Shown piece after piece: positions 1-7,358 of a stretch of 13,087 nucleotides of DNA. Position 1 is the first letter of the stretch. The number at the start of each line of letters is the position of its first letter. The notes under the pieces are model-generated. The model was not told the origin of the DNA. It saw nothing but the letters and a program-made list of their open reading frames with translations, and ran no database searches. The stretch is from PWPR01 sp964497955 (GTDB taxonomy: Bacteria > Bacillota > UBA994 > PWPR01), in contig CAZCFQ010000052.1 in assembly GCA_964497955.1 (NCBI GenBank), positions 1-13,087 of the forward strand, in the 5' to 3' direction. The position numbers and the translations under genes were made by a program.

Positions 1-334
1 GTTTAATTACATTCCAAATACTCATTTTAACTCAATCATTCAAGTACTCTTATTCCGCTTTATGAAAAGCAATCTTTGAATTTTTTAAATATTATTAGCA
101 GATTAAGATAGTGAATAATTTAATAAAATTTCTTTTTATAGAGGAATTTATAATAGTTCCTAGAAGTAGGAAATAATGCTTTAACTAACTAAATCAATAA
201 ATTTATATATCTATACTCAAATTCTTTTATTAATCTTATATTTTCAATTTCTATTAATAATTTAATTAGAAGTTGCACAGAACATGAATCGTAACAAAAT
301 TTTTAAAATATTTTAATATTAGGAGAGTGATATT
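1..334. other. Intergenic region without a convincing gene
   Basis: This AT-rich stretch is interrupted by stops in all frames and shows no tRNA-like or protein-coding pattern. A small hairpin is present, TTCCTA (157-162) against TAGGAA (167-172) with a 4-nt loop. No strong promoter for the gene at 335 is visible. The best weak candidates are TTGCAC (273-278) with CAAAAT (295-300) at 16-nt spacing, and TTAACT (181-186) with TATATA (204-209) at 17-nt spacing; neither is decisive. The promoter of the following operon probably lies here. Confidence 0.5.
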
Positions 335-1216
335 GTGGAAAAGTATTGTAAAGAATGTGGAACATTATTAAATGAAGAGAGTAGCTTTTGCCCTACTTGT
401 GGAGCAAATATTGATAATGAAGATGATGATTTCAAAGAATTGAAATTTGAAACAGATTCAAATTCTAGCTCGAACAAACATAATAGTAATTTATCGGCAA
501 CAAGTCATTTGATAAGTGGTATTAAAAATATACCAAAAGGAATCATTCTTTCATTCCAAAATAAGAGATACTTAATAATCATAATCTTACTAATTTTATT
601 ATGGACGATCCCTTCTATTATGACTATTTTAGGTAGTGAGTCGCAAATACTAAATATAATTAGCTACATTACATACTCTCTTGGTGGTATTAGTTCCAGT
701 ATTTTAGGTATTGTAGGTGGAGTTATTGGGAAAGTTGTTTATGCATATTTTTTAGTTCCTATCTTTTTGGGTAATAATCCTTTAAGAGGAATAATCAAAG
801 GTGCTAGAGAAATTTCAAATACTTTCAATACTAACTTAGTAAAGTCATTCAGTTCATTTGTTTTAGGTATTGGAGTAGCATTAATTTTATATAACTTCTT
901 TAATTCTAGTTTAGCTATTCAAAATAGTATGATTGGTATTATCGGGTTTGTTACTGCTTTTAGGACAGTTGGGCAAGAGAATAATTTCTGGAAAGAGTAT
1001 GTTTATAAATTGAATAAACGAGCTAAAAGTGACTTAGAAAGAAAAGCATTAACAAATAGGTTGTTTTATGGCCTATCGATTGGATTTCTATTTGCTATTA
1101 TTTTATCTTTAATTCCTTTAGATAATATCTGCTATATAGTAGGTGTATTTTTATTAATAATTTCTATATTTTTAAAAATAGTAAGCAAGTCATCTAAACA
1201 GGAGGTGACTGTGTAA
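335..1216 (+). CDS. Zinc-ribbon multi-pass membrane protein
   Basis: This 293-aa protein starts at a GTG preceded by AGGAG at 321-325. The N-terminus is a short zinc ribbon with C5-x2-C8 and C19-x2-C22, of the zinc-ribbon type common at the ends of Bacillota membrane proteins. An acidic, Ser/Asn-rich linker follows (about residues 27-60), then a hydrophobic body with roughly five or six membrane segments (about 79-99, 105-145, 171-190, 197-211, 243-262 and 264-283). The region around 212-242 is charged and probably cytoplasmic. I do not recognise a named transport or enzyme family, so the function is unknown. The ribbon should be cytoplasmic because no signal peptide precedes it. The stop overlaps the next start (TAATG), so the two proteins are translationally coupled and likely work together at the membrane. 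The zinc ribbon is near certain; the exact number of segments is not. Confidence 0.85.
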   Translation: MEKYCKECGTLLNEESSFCPTCGANIDNEDDDFKELKFETDSNSSSNKHNSNLSATSHLISGIKNIPKGIILSFQNKRYLIIIILLILLWTIPSIMTILGSESQILNIISYITYSLGGISSSILGIVGGVIGKVVYAYFLVPIFLGNNPLRGIIKGAREISNTFNTNLVKSFSSFVLGIGVALILYNFFNSSLAIQNSMIGIIGFVTAFRTVGQENNFWKEYVYKLNKRAKSDLERKALTNRLFYGLSIGFLFAIILSLIPLDNICYIVGVFLLIISIFLKIVSKSSKQEVTV

Positions 1217-3192
1217 TGAGTAAAAAAGCAATAATAATAATTATATCACTACTAGTCTTAATAATTACTTCTACAATTTTTGCACAGGCAGAAGATCAAC
1301 TAAAAAATGCACGAGTTTATTATGATTCAAGTATTACAGAGTTTGACTCTTTGAGTACTTCCCAGGAATATGAAGTGCCCTTAAGAGAGATTATAAAAGA
1401 GTTTGATGTAAAGGTATCAGATGGAGAAATCTTTAACTATGAAGCTAATGTAGATGTCCCAGTAGAGAATAGGTATGGCAATGTAAGTATAGGCGGACAA
1501 GGATATCTAAAGTTATCAGGAGAGCTAAAATACTCTAATAGTGGAACACCTTTTGTAGAAGGTACATTAAAGTATACTGCAAAAGTTGAAGATATTGATT
1601 CAACTTCAGAAAAAGTAGCTTCAACTATCTGGGATGTTGAATGTATAGGAGACTTTAAATTAGTAATCTCAAAAGTGAGTGGAGAAGCAACTCTTTCTTA
1701 TGGAGGGATGTTTGAAGATAGTGATATAAATACAGTTATTAAAACAACTAACTATAAAGATGGCAGTCAAATTGTTGGTGAAAGTGAAGAACACAACTGG
1801 TTTGGTGTTACATATAATTTTGCATCAGAAGCTGAATTTGAAAGCAGTGATGTAGCTTCAACAACAGATGGCTCAGAAGAAAAATCTAATGAATCTCCTG
1901 TTGAAGATAAAACAGATGATAGCAAGCAAATACAAATACCTAAAGTTGATGATACTGATCAAACTAGTGCATTAATTACAACAATAATCATAAGCATTAT
2001 CTCATCAATAATTGGTGTAGGAGTAGTTGCTAGTACACAAGTTGAAAAATCAGAAACTAATGAAGAACCCAGTGTTAAAAGAGTTGAACATCCAAATGGA
2101 GTAATTGAACTTATTTATCCTAATGGCACTAGAAAAATTAAGTTTCCAGATGGCTCAAGCAAAGAAAAGTGGCCAGATGGTACAATAACAGGAACAGCTT
2201 CTGATGGAACAACATTTGAACAAAAGCCTAATGGCCCACTAGAAATAAGTTTACCTAATGGAGATAAAGTTGTTGAATATCCAGATGGTAAAGTAATAAC
2301 AACAAAATCAAATGGGTTAGTTATAACTGAAAATCCAGATGGAACGACAGAGGTTTATGACTCAAAATTTGAGGAAAAAGTAATCCATTATCCAGATGGA
2401 TTAAGAACTTTTATTAATGATGATGGAAAGGTCACTACAATAGATGAAGATGATAATATTATTAGAATAGAACAAGATGGAGTCATTGGCCAAAAGCAAA
2501 ATGATGGCACCATTGAAATAACTTATCCTGACAAAAAGGGTAAGATTATTATAGACAATGATAAAAGTGTTAGTGGCACAATTGTTGATAACGATGGCTT
2601 TGAATTTTCTTTCGATGATAATAAATCTGGAATTTTAATCACTACAAGTGAAGGAGCAGAACTTGTAGCAGATAATAACGGAAATATTAAAGGTAATTTA
2701 GAAGATGGCTCTAAAATAAGTAAAAAAGCAGATAGTGAGTTTACAAAAATAGAGATGGAAGATGGATCATATGTAAAAGTAGATTCAAAAGGTAATACTA
2801 TAGGTAAAGATGCACAAACAGGCTATGAATTTGAAAGAAATAGTGATGGAAGCATTGAATTGAAAGATGACAATGGTAATTATTATAAAGAAGATAAAGA
2901 TGGAAATTGCTTAATAAAAACAGAAGATGGCTGGCAAGGTGAAATTAGTAGTAATGGCCAAAAAAGACTAAAAGCACCTAATGGTAAAGAAATGACTGAA
3001 GCTAATGATGGAACAGTTACAATAAATTTTGAAGATGGAACTGTTGGAAAAAAATATGCAGATAATACAGTAGAACTAGTTAGACCAGATGGAACCACAG
3101 AGAAGTATGTGAATAATCAAGTTACAATACATCATCCTGATGGTAGTGTTGAGAGGATAAGTATGAATGAGTACGAAAGTAGATTAAACTAA
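1216..3192 (+). CDS. Secreted/anchored protein with TCP10/G-box-like P-D-G repeats
   Basis: This 658-aa protein has an ATG start overlapping the previous stop and a strong AGGAGGTGA site at 1200-1208. Residues 5-23 form a signal peptide or N-terminal anchor with likely cleavage near A24-A26. Residues 27-210 look like an extracytoplasmic beta-rich domain of unknown family, opening with YYDSSI. A Ser/Asp/Glu-rich linker (210-250) leads to a second hydrophobic segment at about 252-274. From 289 to 645 the protein consists of short beta-strand repeats ending in P-[DN]-G. Glycines fall at 295, 304, 313, 322, 331, 340, 349, 358, 367 and 376, an exact 9-residue period, then again at 395, 404, 422 and 431, becoming looser toward the C-terminus. 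The pattern closely resembles the TCP10_C/G-box domain of the centriolar protein CPAP/SAS-4, a single open beta-sheet; this is a family-level resemblance seen by eye. If both hydrophobic segments are used, the repeat sheet is cytoplasmic. Its function is unknown; a structural or scaffold role is an inference. Confidence 0.85.
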   Translation: MSKKAIIIIISLLVLIITSTIFAQAEDQLKNARVYYDSSITEFDSLSTSQEYEVPLREIIKEFDVKVSDGEIFNYEANVDVPVENRYGNVSIGGQGYLKLSGELKYSNSGTPFVEGTLKYTAKVEDIDSTSEKVASTIWDVECIGDFKLVISKVSGEATLSYGGMFEDSDINTVIKTTNYKDGSQIVGESEEHNWFGVTYNFASEAEFESSDVASTTDGSEEKSNESPVEDKTDDSKQIQIPKVDDTDQTSALITTIIISIISSIIGVGVVASTQVEKSETNEEPSVKRVEHPNGVIELIYPNGTRKIKFPDGSSKEKWPDGTITGTASDGTTFEQKPNGPLEISLPNGDKVVEYPDGKVITTKSNGLVITENPDGTTEVYDSKFEEKVIHYPDGLRTFINDDGKVTTIDEDDNIIRIEQDGVIGQKQNDGTIEITYPDKKGKIIIDNDKSVSGTIVDNDGFEFSFDDNKSGILITTSEGAELVADNNGNIKGNLEDGSKISKKADSEFTKIEMEDGSYVKVDSKGNTIGKDAQTGYEFERNSDGSIELKDDNGNYYKEDKDGNCLIKTEDGWQGEISSNGQKRLKAPNGKEMTEANDGTVTINFEDGTVGKKYADNTVELVRPDGTTEKYVNNQVTIHHPDGSVERISMNEYESRLN

Positions 3193-3200
3193 TATTATTT

Positions 3201-3206
3201 GGGGTG
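3201..3206 (+). promoter_or_regulatory. Ribosome binding site deciding the start at 3213
   Basis: GGGGTG lies 6 nt before the ATG at 3213. An in-frame GTG at 3204 falls inside this site and so cannot be its start. The ATG is therefore preferred. Confidence 0.75.
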
Positions 3207-3212
3207 AAAAAA

Positions 3213-3482
3213 ATGAATAAGATATCTGAAATAAAAGAGCTCTATATGAGTGGCATAAACCATATTGGACAGATAGAAAATATAGTAAAAAACAAGAAAG
3301 AAACTATAATAGCTAGGTCCAAAAAAATTAGCAGTGTTACCAGCAAAGTTGATGTAATAATTGAGTTGATTAAAGGAGTAAAAGGAACTGAGTTGAGTAA
3401 AATCAATGCTTATAGTAAAAATATTAATGACAATTATGCAAAACAAGTTAAACAAGATGTAAAAAGAATGCTTAATTATTAA
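3213..3482 (+). CDS. Small basic hypothetical protein
   Basis: This 89-aa protein begins 20 nt after the repeat-protein gene and ends just before a hairpin terminator, so it is the last gene of the operon. It has no signal peptide and no membrane segment. It is rich in Lys, with about 18 Lys/Arg against about 9 Asp/Glu, giving a strongly basic protein. The sequence reads as mostly helical, with Ile/Val/Leu spaced as in amphipathic helices at about 15-35 and 42-56. I do not recognise the family. The context suggests a cytoplasmic partner of the two membrane proteins upstream, perhaps binding the acidic repeat region, but that is inference only. Confidence 0.7.
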   Translation: MNKISEIKELYMSGINHIGQIENIVKNKKETIIARSKKISSVTSKVDVIIELIKGVKGTELSKINAYSKNINDNYAKQVKQDVKRMLNY

Positions 3483-3493
3483 GTATAATTCTC

Positions 3494-3530
3494 AAGCTCC
3501 TTAGTCTGTAGTAATTTAGATAAGGAGCTT
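3494..3530 (+). terminator. Hairpin terminator after the envelope operon
   Basis: AAGCTCCTTA (3494-3503) pairs perfectly with TAAGGAGCTT (3521-3530) across a 17-nt loop, 11 nt after the stop of the 89-aa gene. The tail contains only a short TTTT (3537-3540) set back from the stem, so termination may be partial. Confidence 0.6.
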
Positions 3531-3658
3531 AAGCTATTTTATGGTTTAAGTATGAAACAACTACTTGTAATAATTGTAACTATTAAAAAATAAAATATTT
3601 TGATAAAAAATCTGATTTATATATCTTGGAATCTTATTTTTAATGAAGGAGATTTACA

Positions 3659-3688
3659 TTGATAAGAGAATATAAATATAAAAGATAG
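3659..3688 (+). CDS. Possible 9-codon leader ORF before the DUF885 gene
   Basis: A TTG at 3659 lies 7 nt after a good AAGGAG (3646-3651) and opens a frame reading MIREYKYKR followed by TAG (3686-3688). The stop overlaps the ribosome binding site of the following gene (AGAGGTGA, 3687-3694). This geometry would couple translation of the two. It may also be a chance Shine-Dalgarno-like string in AT-rich DNA. An overlapping ATG at 3644 in another frame has no ribosome binding site. Confidence 0.3.
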   Translation: MIREYKYKR

Positions 3689-3698
3689 AGGTGATTTT

Positions 3699-5315
3699 AT
3701 GGTTGAAATAAATACATTAGTAAATCAATTTATTAAATTCCAACACAAAGACAATCCTTTTTTAGCAACTAGAAGAGGGGATTATAGGTATGAAACTGAA
3801 ATATTTTGTTTAAGTAAGGAAGATATAACAAGAAGAAGAGAGTTTTATAATCAACTTAAATCAAAAGTAGAAGTATGTTCTTCTGAGAATGTAAATTCAG
3901 AAGTTAATAAAAGACTGTTACAAATACTGATTGATGACAATTTAAGAAATCTAAATGTGATAAAGCCTTTTGAGAATAATCCTGGATTATATGCTGCACA
4001 AATTATGAGTATGACTCATATAATGTTAAGTCGAAGTTATATGGATATAGACGAAAGATTAAGAAATCTAGAAGTTAGACTAAAAAAATGCATACCAATG
4101 TTAGAAAAATCTAAAGAGGTAATATCTAATCCAAATTATGAGCTAACTAAACAAGCAATTCTCCAAGCAAAAAGAGGTGGAATAAAATACTTCTCTAAAA
4201 AGATTTATGAAATCATTAAAGCACAAGATGGAAATATATCTGATAATTTAGATAACACATTAACAAATGTAGTTGAAGCATTAAAACAGCATATTAAATA
4301 TTTAGAAGGAATTTTACCAAAAGCAAGTGGCAAGTTTGCAATTGGAGAAGATGTATATAATGAATATTTAAAGAACAGTTATCTATTAGATTACACCAAC
4401 AAACAATTGATAAAAAAAGGTTATGAGTTGTTAGACTCTACTAAAGAAAAAATGGTTGAGTTAGCCTATAGAATTAATAAAAATTTAAGCTGGCAAGAAA
4501 TAATTGAAGAGATGAAAAGTAATCATCCAAGTGCTATTAATTTATTACAGACATATAGAAAAGAGTTGAGCAATGTAAAGAAGTTTGTGATTGATAATAA
4601 AATAGCATCGCTACCTGAGAATGAAGAACTAATAATAATTGAAACTCCTGAACATATGAGAAGTCTTTTCCCTTATGCGGGATATAGCAGACCAGCTGCT
4701 TTTGATAAGTTTCAAAGCGGAAGGTTTTGGGTAACACCAATAGATGAAGATATGACTGAGATAGAGAAGGAAGAGAAATTAAAAGAACACATGTATTATA
4801 AAATACCTGTATTCGTTTTACATGAAGGTTATCCTGGTCATCATCTACAAATAACTACTCAGCAGAATTTAGAAAACAAGTTAAGAAAGATTTTTCATAA
4901 TAATCTATATGTTGAAGGTTGGGCTTTTTATTGTGAAGAGCTTTTAGAAAACTTAGGATATATTTCAGATGATAAAACAAAACTTTCAAGATTGAAAGAT
5001 CAATTATGGAGAGCATCTAGGATTATAATAGATGCATCGCTTCATTCAGAAAAAATGACATTTGATGAGGCTGTTGACTTTTTAATAGAAAACGCATTTT
5101 TAGAAAGATCCAATGCTTTTGCTGAGGTTAGTAGATATATCCAAAATCCATTAAGGCCAATGAGTTACCTTATAGGAAAACTTGAGTTGATAAAAATTGC
5201 TGATGAGTATAAAAAGAAAAAAGGTGACTCATTCAATATGTTAGACTTCCACAATGATCTTCTAAGTTTAGGAGCTATACCTCCAAAGTTAGTAAAAAAA
5301 GAACTTTTCAATTAA
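3699..5315 (+). CDS. DUF885-family metallopeptidase-like protein
   Basis: This 538-aa protein has an ATG preceded by AGAGGTGA (3687-3694). It carries the hallmark motifs of DUF885 proteins: HEGYPGHHLQ at 375-384 (H375-E376 plus H381 or H382), EGWAFYCEE at 406-414, a RxxRIIIDASLHS segment at 438-450, and RPMSYLIGK at 486-494 near the C-terminus. DUF885 proteins have an all-helical fold related to zinc carboxypeptidases, with the HExxPGH motif and a downstream Glu thought to bind the metal; E406 is my candidate for the third ligand. The length is normal for the family and all motifs look intact. There is no signal peptide, unlike the lipoprotein members in Gram-negatives, so the enzyme is probably cytoplasmic and may degrade peptides. 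It is monocistronic, between two hairpin terminators. The family assignment is firm; the substrate is unknown. Confidence 0.9.
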   Translation: MVEINTLVNQFIKFQHKDNPFLATRRGDYRYETEIFCLSKEDITRRREFYNQLKSKVEVCSSENVNSEVNKRLLQILIDDNLRNLNVIKPFENNPGLYAAQIMSMTHIMLSRSYMDIDERLRNLEVRLKKCIPMLEKSKEVISNPNYELTKQAILQAKRGGIKYFSKKIYEIIKAQDGNISDNLDNTLTNVVEALKQHIKYLEGILPKASGKFAIGEDVYNEYLKNSYLLDYTNKQLIKKGYELLDSTKEKMVELAYRINKNLSWQEIIEEMKSNHPSAINLLQTYRKELSNVKKFVIDNKIASLPENEELIIIETPEHMRSLFPYAGYSRPAAFDKFQSGRFWVTPIDEDMTEIEKEEKLKEHMYYKIPVFVLHEGYPGHHLQITTQQNLENKLRKIFHNNLYVEGWAFYCEELLENLGYISDDKTKLSRLKDQLWRASRIIIDASLHSEKMTFDEAVDFLIENAFLERSNAFAEVSRYIQNPLRPMSYLIGKLELIKIADEYKKKKGDSFNMLDFHNDLLSLGAIPPKLVKKELFN

Positions 5316-5320
5316 AATTC

Positions 5321-5347
5321 TAAGCCCTAGAAATTTTCTAGGGCTTA
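5321..5347. terminator. Bidirectional terminator between convergent genes
   Basis: TAAGCCCTAGA (5321-5331) pairs with TCTAGGGCTTA (5337-5347) across a 5-nt loop; two more inner A-T pairs are possible in theory. It sits 5 nt after the DUF885 stop and 9 nt beyond the stop of the FecR gene on the other strand. On the minus strand the stem is followed by GAATTTTAAT, on the plus strand by ATATAACTTTT, so it can serve both genes. Confidence 0.8.
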
Positions 5348-5356
5348 ATATAACTT

Positions 5357-7156
5357 TTAGTTATTTATTTTATTACCACAAGTTTTGCAAAAAGATTGGT
5401 CATTTTCAATTTTAGAACCACAATTATTACAATAAAGTTGTTGCTGACTTGCAATATTTTGAGCTGGTATTTTGTTTTTTCTTTTTCTAATCTTTTTAAG
5501 AATAAAAAGTAGTAACAAAATAATAATTAGACCAATTACATAGGGTAAAATTCCAAAACTTCCTTGCTCTAAAGGTCCTACAAAGCTTGAGTTTAGCATA
5601 TATTCTCGACCGATATCTCTATCATATGCAGGTTCAACATACAAATAATATGAGCTATCTTCATTTAATTCAACTGTTATTGTTTTAGATAATTGCTTAT
5701 AATCTATAGCTTCATCACTGTTTCTCATCATATTATCATAAGCTGCTTGATCTCTAAAAAGAGACTCTTCATTGTAACTACTTCGTATAAGTTTATTATC
5801 AGAATCATATAAGTTCAAGATGACTCTATCAGCAATATCACTACCAACCATTCCTAAGCTAGCGTCTTCTTCCATGCGTTGTTCTGCTTCATGATAAAAT
5901 TGATATTCGCCACTTTTGTTTGGAGTAATCACATAACTCACTCCATCTCCAACTTCTCCAGGATAGATAGTCTCATCAAGCTTTAAATTTATTGGATCAA
6001 CTTCTATAAAGGTATTGAACTGTTCTAACTCATCGGTTGTTAGTTGTTGCATATAAAATGTAGAATCATTTGGTTGAGTTATTAACTTTTCTCCTGAGTA
6101 CAAAAGAGTTTTTTGTCCACTGTTCTTATTAGTAGCTTCAATTTCACCTTCTCTTAAGAGGATTTCTGTTTCACCATTATTACCTACAGTAACAATAAAA
6201 TCAGTACCTCTAATGCCTATCACATTTGTTGGTGTTTCTACCTCATACTTTTCTGGTGTAAATAAGTTATTAAATGTTTCTTCAACATCTTTGAAAATAA
6301 CTCTGAATTTAGAATTGTTTTCTGCCTTAATTCTTTCACCTAATACAGTAAAACTAGATTGTTCTTTTAAAGTGATAATTGTCTTAGGACCAATTAACTC
6401 ACAAGAAGAGTTTTGTGAAGTATAAATTTTGTCTCCAGGGCCTATGGGCATACGATGTCTTGCTCTAATAAGTTGATCTGTACCTGCTCTTTTGATCTGC
6501 ACCATTCCTTTAGTAAAAGAAATCAGGTTTACATAATCTTCATTAATAACAGTGTCTTCAACTGTATCTGGTTGTTCTTGGTTTGTATTATTGTTTGAAG
6601 TTTGTGTTTGTTCAGAAGAATTGCTTTGTAAACTTACTGAAGTTTTACCCCAAACTCTTTGGGAAGCGACAATATCATAAGAGGAGTTTTTATGAGGGAC
6701 TCTATGAAAAAAATATATTTCTAAGTCAGAATCATCCCCAGAAGTATAGTCGCTTAGTAAATCTACTGGAATAACTATATCTCCATTAATAACTTGGTCA
6801 GATGTCCAACCTAATTCACCCCCGTTTAAGCCTATACTTACAAAAGACCCCCAATAATCTGATGTAATTAAGTAACCTTGTTCTAAAAGATCACTTTCAC
6901 TAAAGTTTTTTTCTTCAGAACTGGATGTAATGGATACATTAAGTACAGGTGTTATAATTAAGCTTTCCTCTTTTATAGTAGCAGTTATTGAACCTGAAAA
7001 AGTGTCTTCTTCATTCCAGCCATTTGGGAAGTTTATACTGGTATCATAATATGCTTCAACCTCAATGTCTTCAGCATAAGCAGGTATTAGCAATAAGAAT
7101 AAAAGTGTGATAATAAAAAATGTGTTATATAAAGATTTATTTTGAGATACTGTCAA
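5357..7156 (-). CDS. FecR-domain membrane protein with C-terminal zinc ribbon
   Basis: This 599-aa protein starts at a TTG backed by AAGGAGG 7 nt upstream. A Sec signal peptide spans residues 1-28, with likely cleavage at AYA|ED. An extracytoplasmic domain follows (30-175) that opens with AYYDTSI, then a Ser/Gln/Asn-rich linker (176-205). A FecR domain spans about 213-362, with its typical G-x-G-D core at 239-242 and TPTNVIGIRGTDF at 308-320. Residues 400-512 look like a beta-rich pre-peptidase/PPC-type domain, which is less certain. A membrane segment at about 535-554 is followed by KKIRKRKNK, placing the C-terminus inside. The protein ends in a zinc ribbon, C576-x2-C579 and C590-x2-C593. 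FecR domains in iron uptake relay signals to sigma factors, but stand-alone ones occur in many envelope proteins; no sigma-factor gene is nearby. A sensor or envelope-scaffold role is an inference. Confidence 0.88.
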   Translation of the reverse strand: MTVSQNKSLYNTFFIITLLFLLLIPAYAEDIEVEAYYDTSINFPNGWNEEDTFSGSITATIKEESLIITPVLNVSITSSSEEKNFSESDLLEQGYLITSDYWGSFVSIGLNGGELGWTSDQVINGDIVIPVDLLSDYTSGDDSDLEIYFFHRVPHKNSSYDIVASQRVWGKTSVSLQSNSSEQTQTSNNNTNQEQPDTVEDTVINEDYVNLISFTKGMVQIKRAGTDQLIRARHRMPIGPGDKIYTSQNSSCELIGPKTIITLKEQSSFTVLGERIKAENNSKFRVIFKDVEETFNNLFTPEKYEVETPTNVIGIRGTDFIVTVGNNGETEILLREGEIEATNKNSGQKTLLYSGEKLITQPNDSTFYMQQLTTDELEQFNTFIEVDPINLKLDETIYPGEVGDGVSYVITPNKSGEYQFYHEAEQRMEEDASLGMVGSDIADRVILNLYDSDNKLIRSSYNEESLFRDQAAYDNMMRNSDEAIDYKQLSKTITVELNEDSSYYLYVEPAYDRDIGREYMLNSSFVGPLEQGSFGILPYVIGLIIILLLLFILKKIRKRKNKIPAQNIASQQQLYCNNCGSKIENDQSFCKTCGNKINN

Positions 7157-7163
7157 AGACTTT

Positions 7164-7170
7164 CCTCCTT
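7164..7170 (-). promoter_or_regulatory. Strong ribosome binding site for a TTG start
   Basis: AAGGAGG on the minus strand lies 7 nt before the TTG at 7156. It supports this rare start, which also gives a complete signal peptide. Confidence 0.75.
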
Positions 7171-7248
7171 AATTTATAATTCATTTTTAGTGGGATTTTT
7201 ATCAGAAAAGGTAAGTAGAAGACGTTACATATAAATAAATATATAATA

Positions 7249-7277
7249 ATTTTAACACTCAAGGGCGTATGGTTCAA
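7249..7277 (-). promoter_or_regulatory. Sigma-A-type promoter of the FecR-domain gene
   Basis: On the minus strand TTGAAC (7277-7272) and TAAAAT (7254-7249) are separated by exactly 17 nt. Transcription would start near 7242, leaving a 5' untranslated region of about 85 nt. It lies downstream of the MATE terminator, so the FecR gene is transcribed independently. Confidence 0.65.
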
Positions 7278-7299
7278 TAAAAAGACAAATATGGTTAAT

Positions 7300-7311
7300 T
7301 TATACGTATAA
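7300..7311. repeat. 12-bp palindrome upstream of the FecR promoter
   Basis: TTATACGTATAA is a perfect palindrome about 22 bp upstream of the -35 element of the FecR-gene promoter, and between that promoter and the MATE terminator. It could be a binding site for a dimeric regulator, but AT-rich palindromes of this length also arise by chance. Confidence 0.25.
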
Positions 7312-7325
7312 TAATGAAATAAAAA

Positions 7326-7347
7326 GGCATAATCTTTAGATTATGCC
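7326..7347 (-). terminator. Intrinsic terminator of the MATE gene
   Basis: GGCATAATCT and AGATTATGCC form a 10-bp stem (7326-7335 with 7338-7347), practically closing with a short AAAG-type loop. On the minus strand it is followed directly by TTTTTATTTC. It begins 12 nt after the MATE stop. Confidence 0.88.
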
Positions 7348-7358
7348 GAATTGAAATA

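Noticed and set aside
1..25. Possible minus-strand gene start (ATG at 25) leaving the window on the left
   Set aside because: Only eight codons are visible and there is no ribosome binding site.
2883..3098. 71-residue minus-strand frame within the repeat protein
   Set aside because: It mirrors the repeated P-D-G codons as repeated V-P-S and lies antisense to a convincing gene.
2080..3150. Tandem DNA repeat or CRISPR-like array suggested by recurring GATGG
   Set aside because: The periodicity is at the protein level (P-D-G turns); the nucleotide units differ and there are no constant repeats with unique spacers.
3204..3212. GTG at 3204 as start of the small basic protein
   Set aside because: The GTG is part of the ribosome binding site used by the ATG at 3213.
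3195..3455. 86-residue minus-strand frame opposite the small basic protein
   Set aside because: It is the antisense shadow; the plus-strand gene has a proper ribosome binding site and operon position.
4537..4740. 67-residue minus-strand frame inside the DUF885 gene
   Set aside because: It is antisense to conserved DUF885 sequence without any initiation signal.
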